Source of the DNA: Ceratopteris richardii
Lineage: Eukaryota > Streptophyta > Polypodiopsida > Polypodiales > Pteridaceae
Direction: 5' to 3'
NCBI GenBank assembly: GCA_020310875.1
Contig: CM035406.1
Location: 85,949,511 to 86,013,510, forward strand
Length of the DNA stretch: 64,000 nucleotides
Shown: one piece after another, positions 34,669 through 46,707 of the stretch
How positions within the stretch are numbered: position 1 is the stretch's first letter
Layout of the letters: every line of letters begins with the position of its first letter
Notes under the pieces: generated by a model
What the model saw: only the letters and a program-made list of their open reading frames with translations
The model's database searches: none
Told to the model about the DNA's origin: nothing
Translations under genes and position numbers: made by a program

Positions 34669-36039
34669 TACAAGCATGCATATGCATACATGAATGCATA
34701 TGCATACAAGCATGCATATGCATACAAACACGCATATGCATACATCAATGCATATGCATACATCAATGCATATGCATACATCAATGCATATGCATACAAG
34801 CATCGATATGCATACATGCATGCATATGCATACATGAATGCATAGGCATACAAGAATGCATATGCATACAAGCATGCATATGCATACAAGCATATGCATA
34901 CATGAATGCATGTATACATATGCATACAAGCATGCATATGCATACAAGCATGCATATGCATACAAGCATATGCATACATGAATGCATGTACACATATGCA
35001 TACACACATACACATATACATACACATACACACATACACAATGCATATGAATACACACATGCATATGCATACACATACACACATACACAATGCATATGCA
35101 TACACACATGCATATGCATACACACATGCATATGCATACACACATGCATATGCATACACACATACACAATGCATATGCATACACACGTACATAATACATA
35201 TGCATACACATGCATATGTATGTATACACATACATGCATATCCATACATACATGAATATGCATACATGAATGCATATGCATACATGAATGCATATGCATA
35301 CATGAATGCATATGCATACAAGAATGCATATGCATACAAGAATGCATATGCATACATGAATGCATATGCATACATGCATGCATATGCATACATGCATGCA
35401 TATGCATACAAGCATGCATATGCATACAAACATGCATATGCATACATGCATGCAAATGCATACATGCATGCACATGCATACATGCATGCACATGCATACA
35501 TGCATGCACATGCATACATGCATGCATGCACATGCATACAAGAATGCATATGCATACAAGCATGCATATGCATACAAGCATATGCATACATGAATGCATG
35601 TATACATATGGATACAAGCATGCATATTCATACAAGCATGCATATGCATACAAGCATGCATATGCATACCATACAAGCATGCATATGCATACATGAATGC
35701 ATATGCATACAAGCATGCATATGCATACATGCATGCATATGCATACATGAATGCATATGCATACATGAATGCACAACATACAAGCATATGCATACATGAA
35801 TGCATGTATACATGTGCATACATGAATGCATGTATACATATGCATACAAGCATGCATATGCATACAAGGATATGCATACATGAATGCATGTATACATATG
35901 CATACAAGCATGCATATGCATACATGCATGCATATGCATACATGCATGCATATGCATACAAGCATGCATATGCATACATGAATGCATATGCATATGTATA
36001 CAAGCATGCATATGTATACAAACATGCATATATATACAT
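34664..36039. repeat. ATGCATATGCAT tandem array (left arm)
   Basis: About 1.38 kb of an 18-base unit, ATGCATATGCATACAAGC or with ATGA/ATGC variants, with an inner stretch (35,000-35,230) of ACACAT-type variants. The units contain CATGCA/TGCATG, the RY core bound by plant B3 regulators, dozens of times. Its long frames in several phases and both strands are artefacts. Confidence 0.92.
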
Positions 36040-36939
36040 TAGATGAGATGAGATCTTCACATTGCATCAGATGGGATCTCCACATACACCTTGGGGTGCG
36101 CATGATCATGACGAATCCAAGATATAACATATCCGTAAAGGAGCTCCAATTATGGATGCGACCGAAAAGTCAATGCATCAGTGCATTCGACAACTCTCCT
36201 TGATCAAATTCGATCATTCAGTAATGTTAAAATGGACCAAATAGGATAGGGACTCTAAAAATCATATCACACAATGCATATATGAAGAGTACCGGCCACC
36301 ACCTGGGAATCCTATTGTGAGTTCCGAATGGATTCAGCATACGGCACGCGAGGTAATGTCTCATCAATGATCGGAAGCTCGCGATGCTTTTAGAGCAGGC
36401 TTACCAAAGCCTGTATGGCTATATGTCGAAGAATAGGAATCAATTTAGGATGAGCAGCAACATACCCGTGATCGATATCGTCAACAGAGAGATGGGCAGG
36501 CACACATTTAGATACGGTTGGAACGTCGCATTTAGGTAGCGGCTGATACGACAGTATGCGCTACCAATTTGTAAGTATCATGTTAATTATTGAAGTTGTT
36601 TTTGTTAAGCACATTATGTATGTTCATCTAATATTTTGCATATTTATTATAGGAGTTGGCAATGGGTCGTCCTCTAACGCGAAGTGAAGAATCATATGGA
36701 TATCGACATGGACTGACTGCACTCTAACAAGAATTAGAGGGACGCGGTGCAATTGTCTCATGGGAGTATATTCTTCATGAGGTAAAGTTATATCTTGGTT
36801 TCGTGGTTTTAGTTGTTGTTTATAAATGTTATGTTAATTGGTCTTATTCTACATATATGTTTTGTTGTAGGATTGTAGGTGTAAATATTTTGATCAATGC
36901 CATAATTTTGTATCACACTCGCATACGACAATGATGTAA
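36040..36939 (+). pseudogene. Family Y gene 3' end, three exons (left arm)
   Basis: Starts at the array edge and reads SPHTPWGAHDHDESK, CIYEEYRPPPGNPIVSSEWI and HTAREVMSHQ. A GT donor lies at 36,571 and an AG at 36,652. Exon 2 (36,653-36,781) reads ELAMGRPLTRSEESYGYRHG and WEYILHE. A second GT-AG intron follows, and the last exon (36,871-36,939) reads DCRCKYFDQCHNFVSHSH and ends at TAA. Phases agree across both introns. Several stops make this copy non-functional. I do not recognise the protein. Its place inside a CACTA-bounded unit suggests a transposon accessory gene. Confidence 0.6.
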
Positions 36940-37099
36940 CATAATTTTGTATTCTATTCCTATATGGAAGTGTTTTGTCACATTGCCATAATTTTGTATT
37001 ACACTCCTATGTGGCAATGATGTACCATAGTTTTGTATTTGATTGCTATATGGAAGTGCTTTGTCACATTTTGTATTCGATTCATATATAGAAGTGGTT

Positions 37100-38481
37100 G
37101 CATCTCTCCAATAGAGAATCTCTCCGTCACATAATGGTAATGCACCGTAATGTGCTTAATGAGAGCATGGAACACATGGTTCCTTGCAACTGTCAATGCA
37201 CTTTGACTATTAGTGAAGATGGTGATGGAAGATGACTGACCAACATCCAAATCGGCCATAAGGCACCTGCGCCACAGACACTCAATAGTCACTCTAAAAG
37301 TTCCCCTATACTCAGCCTCACAACTAGAAGTAGACACAGTAGGTTGCTTCTTGCTCAAGCAAGATATACAAGAGCTACCAAGGATGAAGCAAAAGCCACT
37401 AGTGGACACACGAGTTTCATAGAAACCAAGCCAATTAGAGTTAGAGGAAGCATGAAAATCTGGTGGTAGTGATCGCCTCTTAGGATAAAACAATCCAAGT
37501 AGCCTCGTACTACTCAAGTAATGAAAGATGCGCTTAACCGCTTGCCAATGCTTGACACCTGGGAAATATGCATAAACCTGCTCATCAAGGAAATATCTAA
37601 TTGAATATGTGGTCGAGCAATGCATAAGTAAATCAAGCAACCAACAACTTGGTGATAGAGAACAACATCAAATGCATCTCTAGCATCATGAAGACTCAAT
37701 TGTAAACCTGTCTTCATAGAAGTGGCAATAGGTTTATAGCCTTCAAGGCCAAAATGCTACAATAATGTGTCAATATATTTTGTTTGACACAAAGCTATTC
37801 CACCATCAACTTGCATAAAATGAATGACCAAATAATGATGCAAATGCCCCAAATCAGACATCTCAAAAGAGGCATGAAAATCAGCCTTGAAATCAGCAAT
37901 ATGCTTGTCATGAGGACCAGTGAATAGCATATCATCAACATACATAGCAATGATCATAATCACATCATTATCATGCTTAAGATATAAGGTGCTTTCATTT
38001 GGATTGTTCTCAAAACGATGGGCAATCAAATAGGCATGTATCTTTTCATACCAATCACGTGGTTCTTGCTTTGAACCATACAATGCCTTTTTAAACTTGC
38101 ACACCTAGTTTTCATGCCCGGTTTGCACAAAGCTATGGGGCTGAAAAACATACACTTCCTTGAGAAAGTCACCATTCAGAAAATGTTGTTTTAATGTCCA
38201 ACTAATGTACATTCAAACCACGATGAGCTGCAAGTGCACATATGCTATGAATAATAGTCATTCAGAATGTACGTGCAAAGGTTTCATCAAAATCAATGCC
38301 TCCTTCCTACGCATAACTCTTTGCAACAAGACTAGCCTTATACCTATCAACTATTCCATCAAGTTTATGCTTCGACTTGTATACCCACTTAGTGGAAATG
38401 GCCTTCTTTCCAGAAGGAAATTCACATAAAGACCAGGTATCATTTATCATGATAGCATTATTTTCAAATTGCATTGCAGCT
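37100..38481 (-). pseudogene. Element C reverse transcriptase and RNase H (downstream half)
   Basis: Minus-strand copia pol, second half. Reading leftwards from 38,481: NDTWSLCEFPSGKKAISTKW, KHKLDGIVDRYKASLV, then after decayed sequence KALYGSKQEPRDWYEKI, IAMYVDDMLFTG (catalytic YVDD), ARPHIQLDI, WLGFYETRVSTSGF and CLSKKQPTVSTSSCEAEYRG. It ends near 37,100 at IGEMQ, where it is joined to the inverted arm. The upstream half of the same element is at 44,850-46,273; element B lies between them. Confidence 0.88.
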
Positions 38482-39526
38482 TGTTGGTGCAAGTTACAAG
38501 CCTACACATTTGGCTTGAAGACACTACACATATGAAGCTACATGTGAACCAATGCTAGTAGATACTTACCATTTATCCTTGTGTAAAAGTCATATTTGAC
38601 TTAGAATCTTTATAAACACCTACCAAGAAAATTTTGTAAAAGTTAGAAGGTTTGATTGATGGAATATCTCCTATAATCGAGGATCACTTTTTAGAGAGAG
38701 CCAAAATTTGAATTCAAATTCAAATAGGAAGTGAACACTTATATAAACTTCTAGGAAAAAGTCACGGGTAAGACTCATCAATCCCGAGTTATTCATTGTA
38801 CTTTCTGAGTGTGTGTGAGGCCTACACAGTAGCCTACACTTTCTCCACCATTAGGCAATGATCATCATGCCTATGGCATTATACAACATTGTTCATTAAT
38901 ACATTACAATCAAATTGTTCATCTCTGAGTTCTCTATCATAGTCTCTGTTAGTGAGTAAACTTGTGGAGATCGTCTCTCACTCATTTTGCTAGAAAATTC
39001 AAAGCTCTATAGCTTGTTGGAGCCAGCTCAAATTTTTCTACATGGTGTCAAAATTTGAAGGATTTCTATTCAGCCATTTCAAAGAAAAGTCCGTCGAGGT
39101 GATCCCTGGTCGAAGACTATAACAGTCCTAAAAAATCGGGGGTAGAGGTTTACTTACTAAATTACTTTCTCTGAGCATAGTTAATCTTTTTAAGTGATTC
39201 CACTTGGAGTAGTTAGCTTGCTAAGCTAGTTAGATACCACTAAAAGGAATTTTTCCAATTCCTACTGTGTTGGTTATATTGAGCAAAAGATACAGCAAGT
39301 GTATGGTAAAAAATAGAAGGTTTTCTTGAGGACTTGAAGTTCAAAGTTTTCTGTTTTGATTCAATCTTTTCATACATCATTTCCAAAGTACATAGACCAT
39401 TTTATGGTATTATTGGAAAGCTAAGAAGGTCTACTTATCAACTCTGAAGCATCAAAGGGCTGGTACAAAGCAATATTTGGCAGTACCTACTCATCATCTT
39501 GAAGTGTCCATCGATCATTCCCAACA
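38482..39526 (+). repeat. 5' LTR of copia element B
   Basis: Starts TGTTGGTGCAAG and ends TTCCCAACA (1,045 bases). Matches the 3' LTR at 43,803-44,849 over its whole length with visible point differences. The five bases before it are CAGCT. Confidence 0.92.
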
Positions 39527-39527
39527 G

Positions 39528-39540
39528 TGGTATGAGAACA
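39528..39540 (+). promoter_or_regulatory. Primer-binding site of element B
   Basis: TGGTATGAGAACA lies one base after the LTR. It differs by one base from TGGTATCAGA in the first ten. Confidence 0.75.
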
Positions 39541-39546
39541 AAGTTA

Positions 39547-40586
39547 AGGTAAAATGGGAGCTGGTTCCTTCATTTATTGATAAATTGGACAAGAATAACT
39601 ATCAGGCATGGTCTCAAAGGATGAAAAAATATCTACAAGGAAGGAGTCTTTATGGATATATCTTAGGAGATGAGGAATTGCCCACAGTTAAAACCAAAGG
39701 ACTACCAACAAAGGAAGAACATGAAAAGCTCAAGTCATGGTGTGCCAAGGATGCATTAGCAAGATCTTACTTACTCAACTCCATCTCTGATATTCTTTTG
39801 CCAGATATTAGAAACTGTAAGACATCCCAAGAGACTTGGGAAACCTTGTCATCCTATTTCTCTTCCAACACAAGGGCCAGAAAAAAACAATTGTGGATTG
39901 AATTCACCACACTAAGGAAGCAACCTAAGCAGGCTATTTCAGAGTATGTGACTAAGATTAAAGATGTAGCAGATCACTTAGCAAGCATAGGAGAAGAGAT
40001 TGAAGAAGAGTAGATAGTAAGGCAAGTGATCAATGGGATTAAAGCCGATATCAAATGGGAAAGCTTCACGAGTGCCATGGACCTATACATGGACATGCGA
40101 ATTCGAGATCTTACCACTCTCATGGGGCAATTGATCACTCATGAAGCCAAGCTCAACAAGGATGGAGACTCATCTAAAGGTAATAGCTCTTCTGCCCTAT
40201 ACACTAATAAAAGTAAGTCTAAAGATAAAGGCAAGAACAAGAAAGGAGAGGATGAAGGCACTACCTCCCAACTCAACTATGCAAGGAGAGGTAGATTATC
40301 AAGAGGAAGGGGCAGAGGAGGTAAGCAAGGTAGGGGGAGATCCTATAACTCCTCACCATGTAACATTTGTGGTTTATCAAATCATACTACAGATGAGTGT
40401 TTCAGGAACTACAAGAATGAGAGAGGAAGAGGATATCAAAGAGGTGGATACTCACAATCAAGAGGTAGATTCAACCATCATCAAGGATACAACAACAACT
40501 ACAATAACAACTACAACAACAACTATAATGGAAACTACCAAGGAGGATTCAAAACCAGAAAGGATTACAATAACTATAGAGAATAG
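39547..40586 (+). pseudogene. Element B gag
   Basis: Copia gag with DKLDKNNYQAWSQRMKKYL, ARSYLLNSISDILLPDI, ISEYVTKIKDVADHLASIGE, a TAG at about 40,012, a basic RG-rich stretch, the zinc knuckle CNICGLSNHTTDEC, and an Asn/Tyr-rich tail of repeated NNNY units ending in a TAG at 40,584-40,586. No in-frame ATG begins the domain; an ATG lies one base out of frame at about 39,559, so the original start was probably lost to an insertion of one G. Gag would coat the element's RNA. Confidence 0.88.
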
Positions 40587-42320
40587 CAAGATGATTCTCT
40601 TCTGATTATGAACATGACTTCAAAACTAGGTACAAATGATGACCATCTCTTCTACATTGACTCAGGATGCTCAAATCATGTGGCTGGCAATGTAGCTCTA
40701 CTCTCTGACCAAGAGATAAGCATCAAGTACAAACAGGTGATGACACCAAGCACTCAGTAGTTAAAGTTGGAAATGTTAAGACTTGTGATGGAAATCAAAA
40801 CTTATTGAGTAGGATACTATATGTACCAATGATTACAAAAAACTTGATAAGTGTTGGACAAATTATGGAAAAAGGTTTGCAGGTTAGATTCAACCAATTT
40901 GGAGCCTTTGTGGAGGATCCCAAGCATGGGTTCAAGAGGATTACTAAAGGAGAAAAGACAAGTAGGCTTTTTACTTTTGAGCTAGAGGATACAAAGGATA
41001 TTACACTCTACAATTATAAAGATCAAACACTTTCAGAGCTTGAGATTTGGCATAAAAGCTTAGGGCATGTAGGAGAATGAACCTAGAAACAAATATGCAG
41101 GGATCAATGTGTAATTGGAATACCTAATGTTTCCGAACAACACTTGATTTATAAATGTGGAGCTTGTTAGTTTGGGAAGTCTCACAGGTTACCATTCTCA
41201 AGGAAAGGCTACATGCATGAGGACTACCTAGAGCTTGTCCATACATACGTATGGGGACAAAGCAAAGACCCCTCAATCTCAGGATCAAGGTACTATGTGT
41301 CTTTTATTGATGATTATAGCAGGTGGACTATATTGTACTTTATGAAGCACAAAGATGAAGTGTTCAATTGTTTTAAAAAGTATCTTGCACTTGTTGAGAA
41401 TCACACAGGGAAGAATCTAAAGAGGCTAAGGTCAAATGGAGGAGATGAGTACTTCTGAAATGAGTTTGAAGCATTCTTGCATGACAGAGGAATCAAGAGA
41501 GAAATCACCACAAGGTATACTCCTGAACAAAATGGGGTAGCTGAGAGAAGAAATAGATTGATTGTTGAAACAGCTAGGTCAATGTTAAATGAAAAAAGGT
41601 TACCTAACTACTTATGGGCAGAGAGTGTATCTACTGCCACTTACCTTATAAACAGGTTACCATCCAAATCCATTGATGGGATGACTACTTATGAAGCATG
41701 GCATGTGAAGAGACCCTCACTTGATCAATGTAGGATATTTGGATGTGTAGCATATGTACACATTCTCTCTCAAATAAGAGATAAGCTAGACCCTAAAGCT
41801 GAGAAATATATCTTTATTGGATATGATCTGAATCAGAAAGGGTACATGTTCTACAACCCTTCAAATAAGGGATTCATGGTTAGTAGAGATGTTGTCTTTG
41901 ATGAAAATGACTCTTGGTATGCGAATGAATGCAGGAAGGTTAAACTACCCTATGACTTGGAGGAGGAGTTTCCATGTCTTACTAAGGAGGAACCTACTCG
42001 TAATGAAGACACCATTTCAGATGATGAAGACATTATCAATCTTGAAGAATTCAAGGCATGGAAGTCCAAAGGCAAATTCATGATGAAGAAACTAGAAGAC
42101 ATACCTAAATCTTCAACTCAAACAATCAAAAGATCACAAAGGGAGAGCAAGAAACCTATCAGATATGGATATGATACCTCTCTTGTCACTAAACATTCTA
42201 TTTATCTTACCAAAGACTTGTCAATTGAAGAACGAGGAACATATGAAGAAGCCATGACCAAGACAGAATGGAAAGAAGCTATGGATGAGGAGATTGAAGC
42301 AGTCAAGGAAAGGGACACAT
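40587..42320 (+). pseudogene. Element B protease and integrase
   Basis: Reads the protease motif FYIDSGCSNHVAG, a frame break near 40,735, then LISVGQIMEKGLQVRF, IWHKSLGHVGE, a TGA, the zinc-binding end with a CAG-to-TAG stop at 41,168-41,170, and the integrase core with GGDEYF (followed by a TGA) and PEQNGVAERRN. The first catalytic Asp position reads HTYVWGQ, so it is Tyr. A linker with KSSTQTIKRSQRESKKP follows, up to a TGA at 42,321. Confidence 0.9.
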
Positions 42321-43762
42321 GAGAACTAGTACCAAAGAAAGAGGCTATGAAGGTAATTGGATCTAGATGGATCTATAAAATCAAAAGAAACTCTGATCGA
42401 TCAACTAGCAGATACAAAGCTAGACTTGTGGATAAGGGTTTTGCACAAACCCAAGGCATTGACTATAAAGAAACATTCTCCCCTGTGGCCAAGATGCCAG
42501 CCATCAAGGTATTGGTAAGCGTGGCTGCATCTAAGAATTGGAACATGTATCAGCTAAATGTAAAAAATGCCTTTTTGAATGGATGGATTTTAGAGGAGGT
42601 ATATATGTCACAACCTCTTGGCTATGAGGATCCTAACAAGGTAACACATGTACGAAAATTAAAAAAGGCTCTTTATGGATTGAAGCACGCACCTAGGGCA
42701 TGGAACCACAGGTTGAACACATATCTTCAAGACCAAGATTTTATCATGAGCAAGGCAGACACTTCTCTATTCATTAAGAGAAGTAATTCAGAGGTAATAT
42801 ACCTATATGTTTATGTTGATGATATCATACTTACAAGTAATGATATCAATGGAATCAGACAAATCAAGAACCAGATGATCAAGGAGTTCAAGCTCACTGA
42901 TCTTCGTTTACTAAAGTACTTTCTTGGACTTGAGTTATTCTATACTAACTCTGGAATCTATATTACTTAGAAAAAATACATACAGGATATGTTGAAGAAG
43001 TTTCATTTGTAGGATGCCAAATTTGCAAGTATTCCAATGGAGGTAAACCTAAAACTAAGTGCCCATGAAGGTGATGAAATTGATGATATTACAAGTTACC
43101 AAAGCATAGTGGGAAGCTTGAACTATGCTACCTTGATAAGGATAGATATTGCATATGGAGTTAGTGTGCTGAGTCAGTTCATGCACAAGCCAAGGGTACC
43201 TCACTTAGAAGAGGCCAGAAGAATTCTAAAGTATCTCAAAGGCACTCAAGATCATGGTTTGTATCTTCCTTATATATCAGACTCGGACATTAAGATCTAT
43301 TCAGATGCAGACTAGGCAGGATGTAAGGATGATAGGAGGACCAATTCTGGATACATTTCATTTGCAGGTGATAAACCAATATCATGGTCTTCAAAGAAGC
43401 AACCTAATGTTATCTTATCTTCAACTGAGGCACAATATAGAGGATTGGCTAATGCTACCCAAGAAGCCATATGAATCAAGTTATTATATACAAAATTGGG
43501 TTTGTATACTACTTCACCATTGATATTTGGAGATAATACAAGCTCACTTCACCGTGTAGCTAATCCTATTTATCATGCCAAGACCAAGCATATAGAGGTC
43601 CATTACCATTATGTGAGAGAGAAGCTATTAAGCAAGGACATTCAACTAACATATGTATCAACCAACATCCACTGTGCAGATTGGTTAACTAAAGCATTGG
43701 ATGGAACCAAAATTTGTAGGTTCAAATCAATGATTGGATTGCAGGATATACATGAAGACTGA
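42321..43762 (+). pseudogene. Element B reverse transcriptase and RNase H
   Basis: Reads KVIGSRWIYKIKRN, YKARLVDKGFAQTQGIDYKE, LNVKNAFLNGW, KKALYGLKHAPRAW, the catalytic YVDD, YFLGLELFYT, then RNase H with SQFMHKPRVPH, SWSSKKQPNVILSSTEAQYR and HAKTKHIEVHYHYVREK, to a TGA at 43,760. Stops at 42,321, 42,968, 43,010, 43,313 and 43,472 replace Trp or Gln codons, as judged from the conserved family sequence. Confidence 0.9.
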
Positions 43763-43787
43763 AGATGAAGGCCAAGCCAAAGTGTTT

Positions 43788-43802
43788 GGCTTCAGGGGGA
43801 GC
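43788..43802 (+). promoter_or_regulatory. Polypurine tract of element B
   Basis: CTTCAGGGGGAGC lies directly before the 3' LTR. Confidence 0.75.
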
Positions 43803-44849
43803 TATTGGTGCAACTTACAAGACTACACATTTGCCTTGAAGACACTACACATATGAAGCTACATGTGAACCAATGCTAGTAGATACTTACCATTTTATCC
43901 TTGTGTAAAAGTCATATTTGACTTGGAATCTTTGTAAACACCTACCAAGAAAATCTTGTAAAAGTTAGAAGGTTTGATTGATGGAATATCTTCTATAATG
44001 GAGGATCACTTTTTAGAGAGAGCCAAAATTTGAATTCAAATTCAAATTGGAAGTGAACACTTATATAAACTTCTAGGAAAACATCACCGGTAAGACTCAT
44101 CAATCCCAAGCTATTCATTGTACTTTTTGAGTGTGTGTGAGGCCTACATAGTAGCCTACATCTTTCTCCACCATTAGGCAATGATCATCATGCCTATGGC
44201 ATTGTACAATATTGTTCATTAATACATTACAATCACATTGTTCATCTATGAGTTCTCTATCATAGTCTCTGTCAATCAATCAACTTGTGGAGATCATATC
44301 TCACTCATTTCTCCCCCAAATGCAAAGATCTATAGCTTGTTGGAACAAGCTCCAAGTCATCTACATGCTATCGACGTTTTAAGCATTTCTATTTAGCCAT
44401 TTCAGAGAAAAGTCCGTCGAGGTGATAACTGGTCGAAGACTGCAACACTCCTAAAAAATCGGGGGTAAAGGTTTACTTGCGAAATTAATATCTCTGAGAA
44501 TAGTTAATCTTTTTAAGTGATTCCACTTGGAGTAGTTAGATTGCTAAGCTAATTGAATACCCTTCAAAGGAATTTTTCCAATTCCTACTGTGCTCGTTCT
44601 AGTGAGCAAAAGATACAAGAGGTGTGTGGTCAAAAATAGAAGGTTTTCTTGAGGACTTGAAGTTCAAAGTTGTTTGTTTTCATTCAATCTTTTCATACAT
44701 CATTTCCAAAGTACATAGGCCACTTTATGGTGTTATTGGAAAGCTAAAAAGGTCTACCTATCAACTCGGAAGCATCAAAGGGCTGATACAAAGCAAGATT
44801 TGGTAGTACCTACTCATCATCTTGAAGTGTCCATCCATCATTCCCTACA
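43803..44849 (+). repeat. 3' LTR of copia element B
   Basis: Starts TATTGGTGCAAC (G-to-A in the second base against the 5' LTR) and ends CCCTACA. It is followed by TAGCT, which differs from the left flank CAGCT by one base: a five-base target duplication. Confidence 0.92.
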
Positions 44850-46273
44850 TAGCTATCCAATGTTCATAATTTTGTGCTTTCTCAAAGGAAACTAGCTCAA
44901 TCTCATCACACTGACTAGTGATAGCCATAGCATAGCAATCTGATGCAAAAGAGGCATTATGAGAGCCTGAAGAAGTACAATATGATAGAGGTATATATAA
45001 TTTGCTATCAGGTAAAATTTGCATCAGCCATTTTAGCATAGTTTTTGCCTGCTTAACATCAACTCTCTCATCAACAAGTGCATCATGTAATTCTGCATTA
45101 GAATTGGAATGGTCTGCATCATCACATGAAATCAGTAAAGGTTGAGAAGTTGCCTCATGAGGACGAGCACTAGACTCTCCACCTATAAAAAGAGGTAGCA
45201 AAGTATCATACATATCTTTGGAGCTAAGAGATGTCTCTTTCGTACATGAAAGTAAGGGCTGAATAGCATCTTCCATAAAAACAACATTGCGGCTAACCAA
45301 AATGCATTTAGTCTGTGGATGAAAAAAATAGTATCCTTTTTTTTAGGTACCCAACAAAAATACATTTACTACTTTATTATCCAATTTCCTGTCATGTTGT
45401 TCAAGTATTAATGCATATGCCTGCGAACCAAAAACAACCAGGTGAGCAACACATGCCTTGCAACCATGCAAAGCCTCATATGGAGTGATAGAGTGTAGTG
45501 CTTTCATGGGATATCTATTAAGTATATATGGTACGCACATGACAGCCTAAACCAGAAACTATGTGTTAAATCCTGACTCTTCACCATACACCTCGCCATC
45601 TCCATGAGTGACCTATTCTCTTCTTCAACAAATCCATTCTTTCGAGCTGTATATGGACTCTACACTAATGTTTGATCCCACGCTTAGCTAGAAATGCATT
45701 AATGTCAGAAGACATATATTCTCCCCTCGATCAAAATAGAGGGTGCTCATTTTACATGCTGATAGATTTTTAGTCAAAATCAAAACCTGTTTGAAGCACA
45801 TGAACACTTCGGATTTTTCTTCCAATGGATATACCCATGCATGCCTAGAAAAATCATCACTACAAGTCAAGAAGTAAAGAAAGTTTCCAAAAGAGGGTGT
45901 GTGTATAGGACCATAGAAATCATTGTGCACAAACTGCATTCTCAGTAGCTCAAAGTGAACCATGTTTTGGAAACAAGGAACTTTGCATTTTGCCCAAAAT
46001 ACAACCTTCATAGATATGTTTTTTGGGTGCCTCAAGTTTGGGCAAAAACGAAACCATTTCAAATTTATGGAGGTATAACAAACTAGCAAAATTCAGAGGA
46101 CCAATTCAAAAACTGATAACAAATTTTTCTTGATCCCTCGCACAAATAAAGCATCCCACAAAGTGAAAGAAATACCATTAGTAGTAGTAAGAATGATCTT
46201 AGTAACTCTCATCACAGGATAAGAGGAGTTGTTGGTGCATGTGATATTATTCCCTCTAGGGGCAAGCTCAAGT
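44850..46273 (-). pseudogene. Element C pre-integrase and integrase (upstream half)
   Basis: Minus-strand copia. From 46,273 leftwards: a protease-to-pre-integrase piece with WDALFVRGIKKNLLSV, the integrase core with HNDFYGPIHTPS (first Asp kept), YFLTCSDDFSRHAWVYPL, then RYPMKALHSITPYEALHG, VVFGSQAYALI, MVSRNVVFMEDA and a long linker to EHWIAM, where element B begins. The frame resumes beyond B at 38,481. Frame breaks occur near 45,345, 45,540 and 45,690. It is cut on its upstream side by the CACTA terminus at 46,274. Confidence 0.87.
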
Positions 46274-46707
46274 CACTACAACATATCAAGGGTATACCGA
46301 GGATGCTACCGAGGCAAATGGATGGGCGTGATTTCTTCGCGACATCGGTGTTAGAGTCGGTATATGCGTCGGAAAGAAAGCACCGGTATATGCCTCGGTA
46401 TTACCGATGCTTATACTGACGTCTATACCGATGCTCACACTGAGCATACCGACACCTATACTGACGTCCATACTGGAGCTACCAACACGTATACCGACAA
46501 CCTTTTCTGCACAAATTCTTTTGGGCAGAATGTGTTGTCTTTTGCTACAACATGATGTTGTCTAGCAAAAGACAATACACTTTGCCCAACTCAGTACATG
46601 TGTTATGTACTCTAATGGCAACCAAAAGATAAACTTATATGAGCAAAAATGATCAATGAATCATGTACAGAAAGTTGTATATTCCATAAATGAAAAATGT
46701 ACAAAAG
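46258..46707 (+). mobile_element. CACTA terminus with subterminal repeats (copy 2)
   Basis: CACTACAACATATC starts at 46,274 inside element C. It is followed by 240 bases dense in GGTATACCGA, ACCGATG and CCGACG words in both orientations (CACTA subterminal repeats), then by a hairpin (46,521-46,589) and AT-rich body. The whole 450-base segment, including 16 bases of element C on its left, is repeated at 51,174-51,625. Confidence 0.8.
46521..46589. other. Hairpin in CACTA terminus
   Basis: TTGGGCAGAATGTGTTGTCT followed by TTTGCTA pairs with its inverse ending in GCCCAA across a loop of about 15 bases. The stem is about 27 base pairs with very few mismatches. It is conserved at 51,437-51,505 and, with one decayed side, at 28,438-28,517. 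Confidence 0.85.

Larger units (their letters stand above)
32581..37099. repeat. Left arm of a large inverted repeat
   Basis: Reads in reverse as 46,714-51,175. The match runs from CTAATTAG at the outer end to AACCACTTC at the inner end and covers family X, the array and the family Y gene end. Differences are scattered, and array lengths differ by about 130 bases. The arms enclose 9.6 kb of copia elements B and C. Confidence 0.9.

Noticed and set aside
34664..36039. Regularly spaced repeats that could suggest a CRISPR array
   Set aside because: Units are contiguous, only about 18 bases and palindromic throughout. There are no unique spacers and the genome is a plant's.
34626..36130. Long reading frames of 300-470 codons rich in Met, His, Cys, Ala and Tyr on both strands (also 14,045-14,870 and 47,743-49,115)
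   Set aside because: They are by-products of an ATGCAT repeat that has few stops in most phases. Several frames on both strands are open at once and none has a domain.
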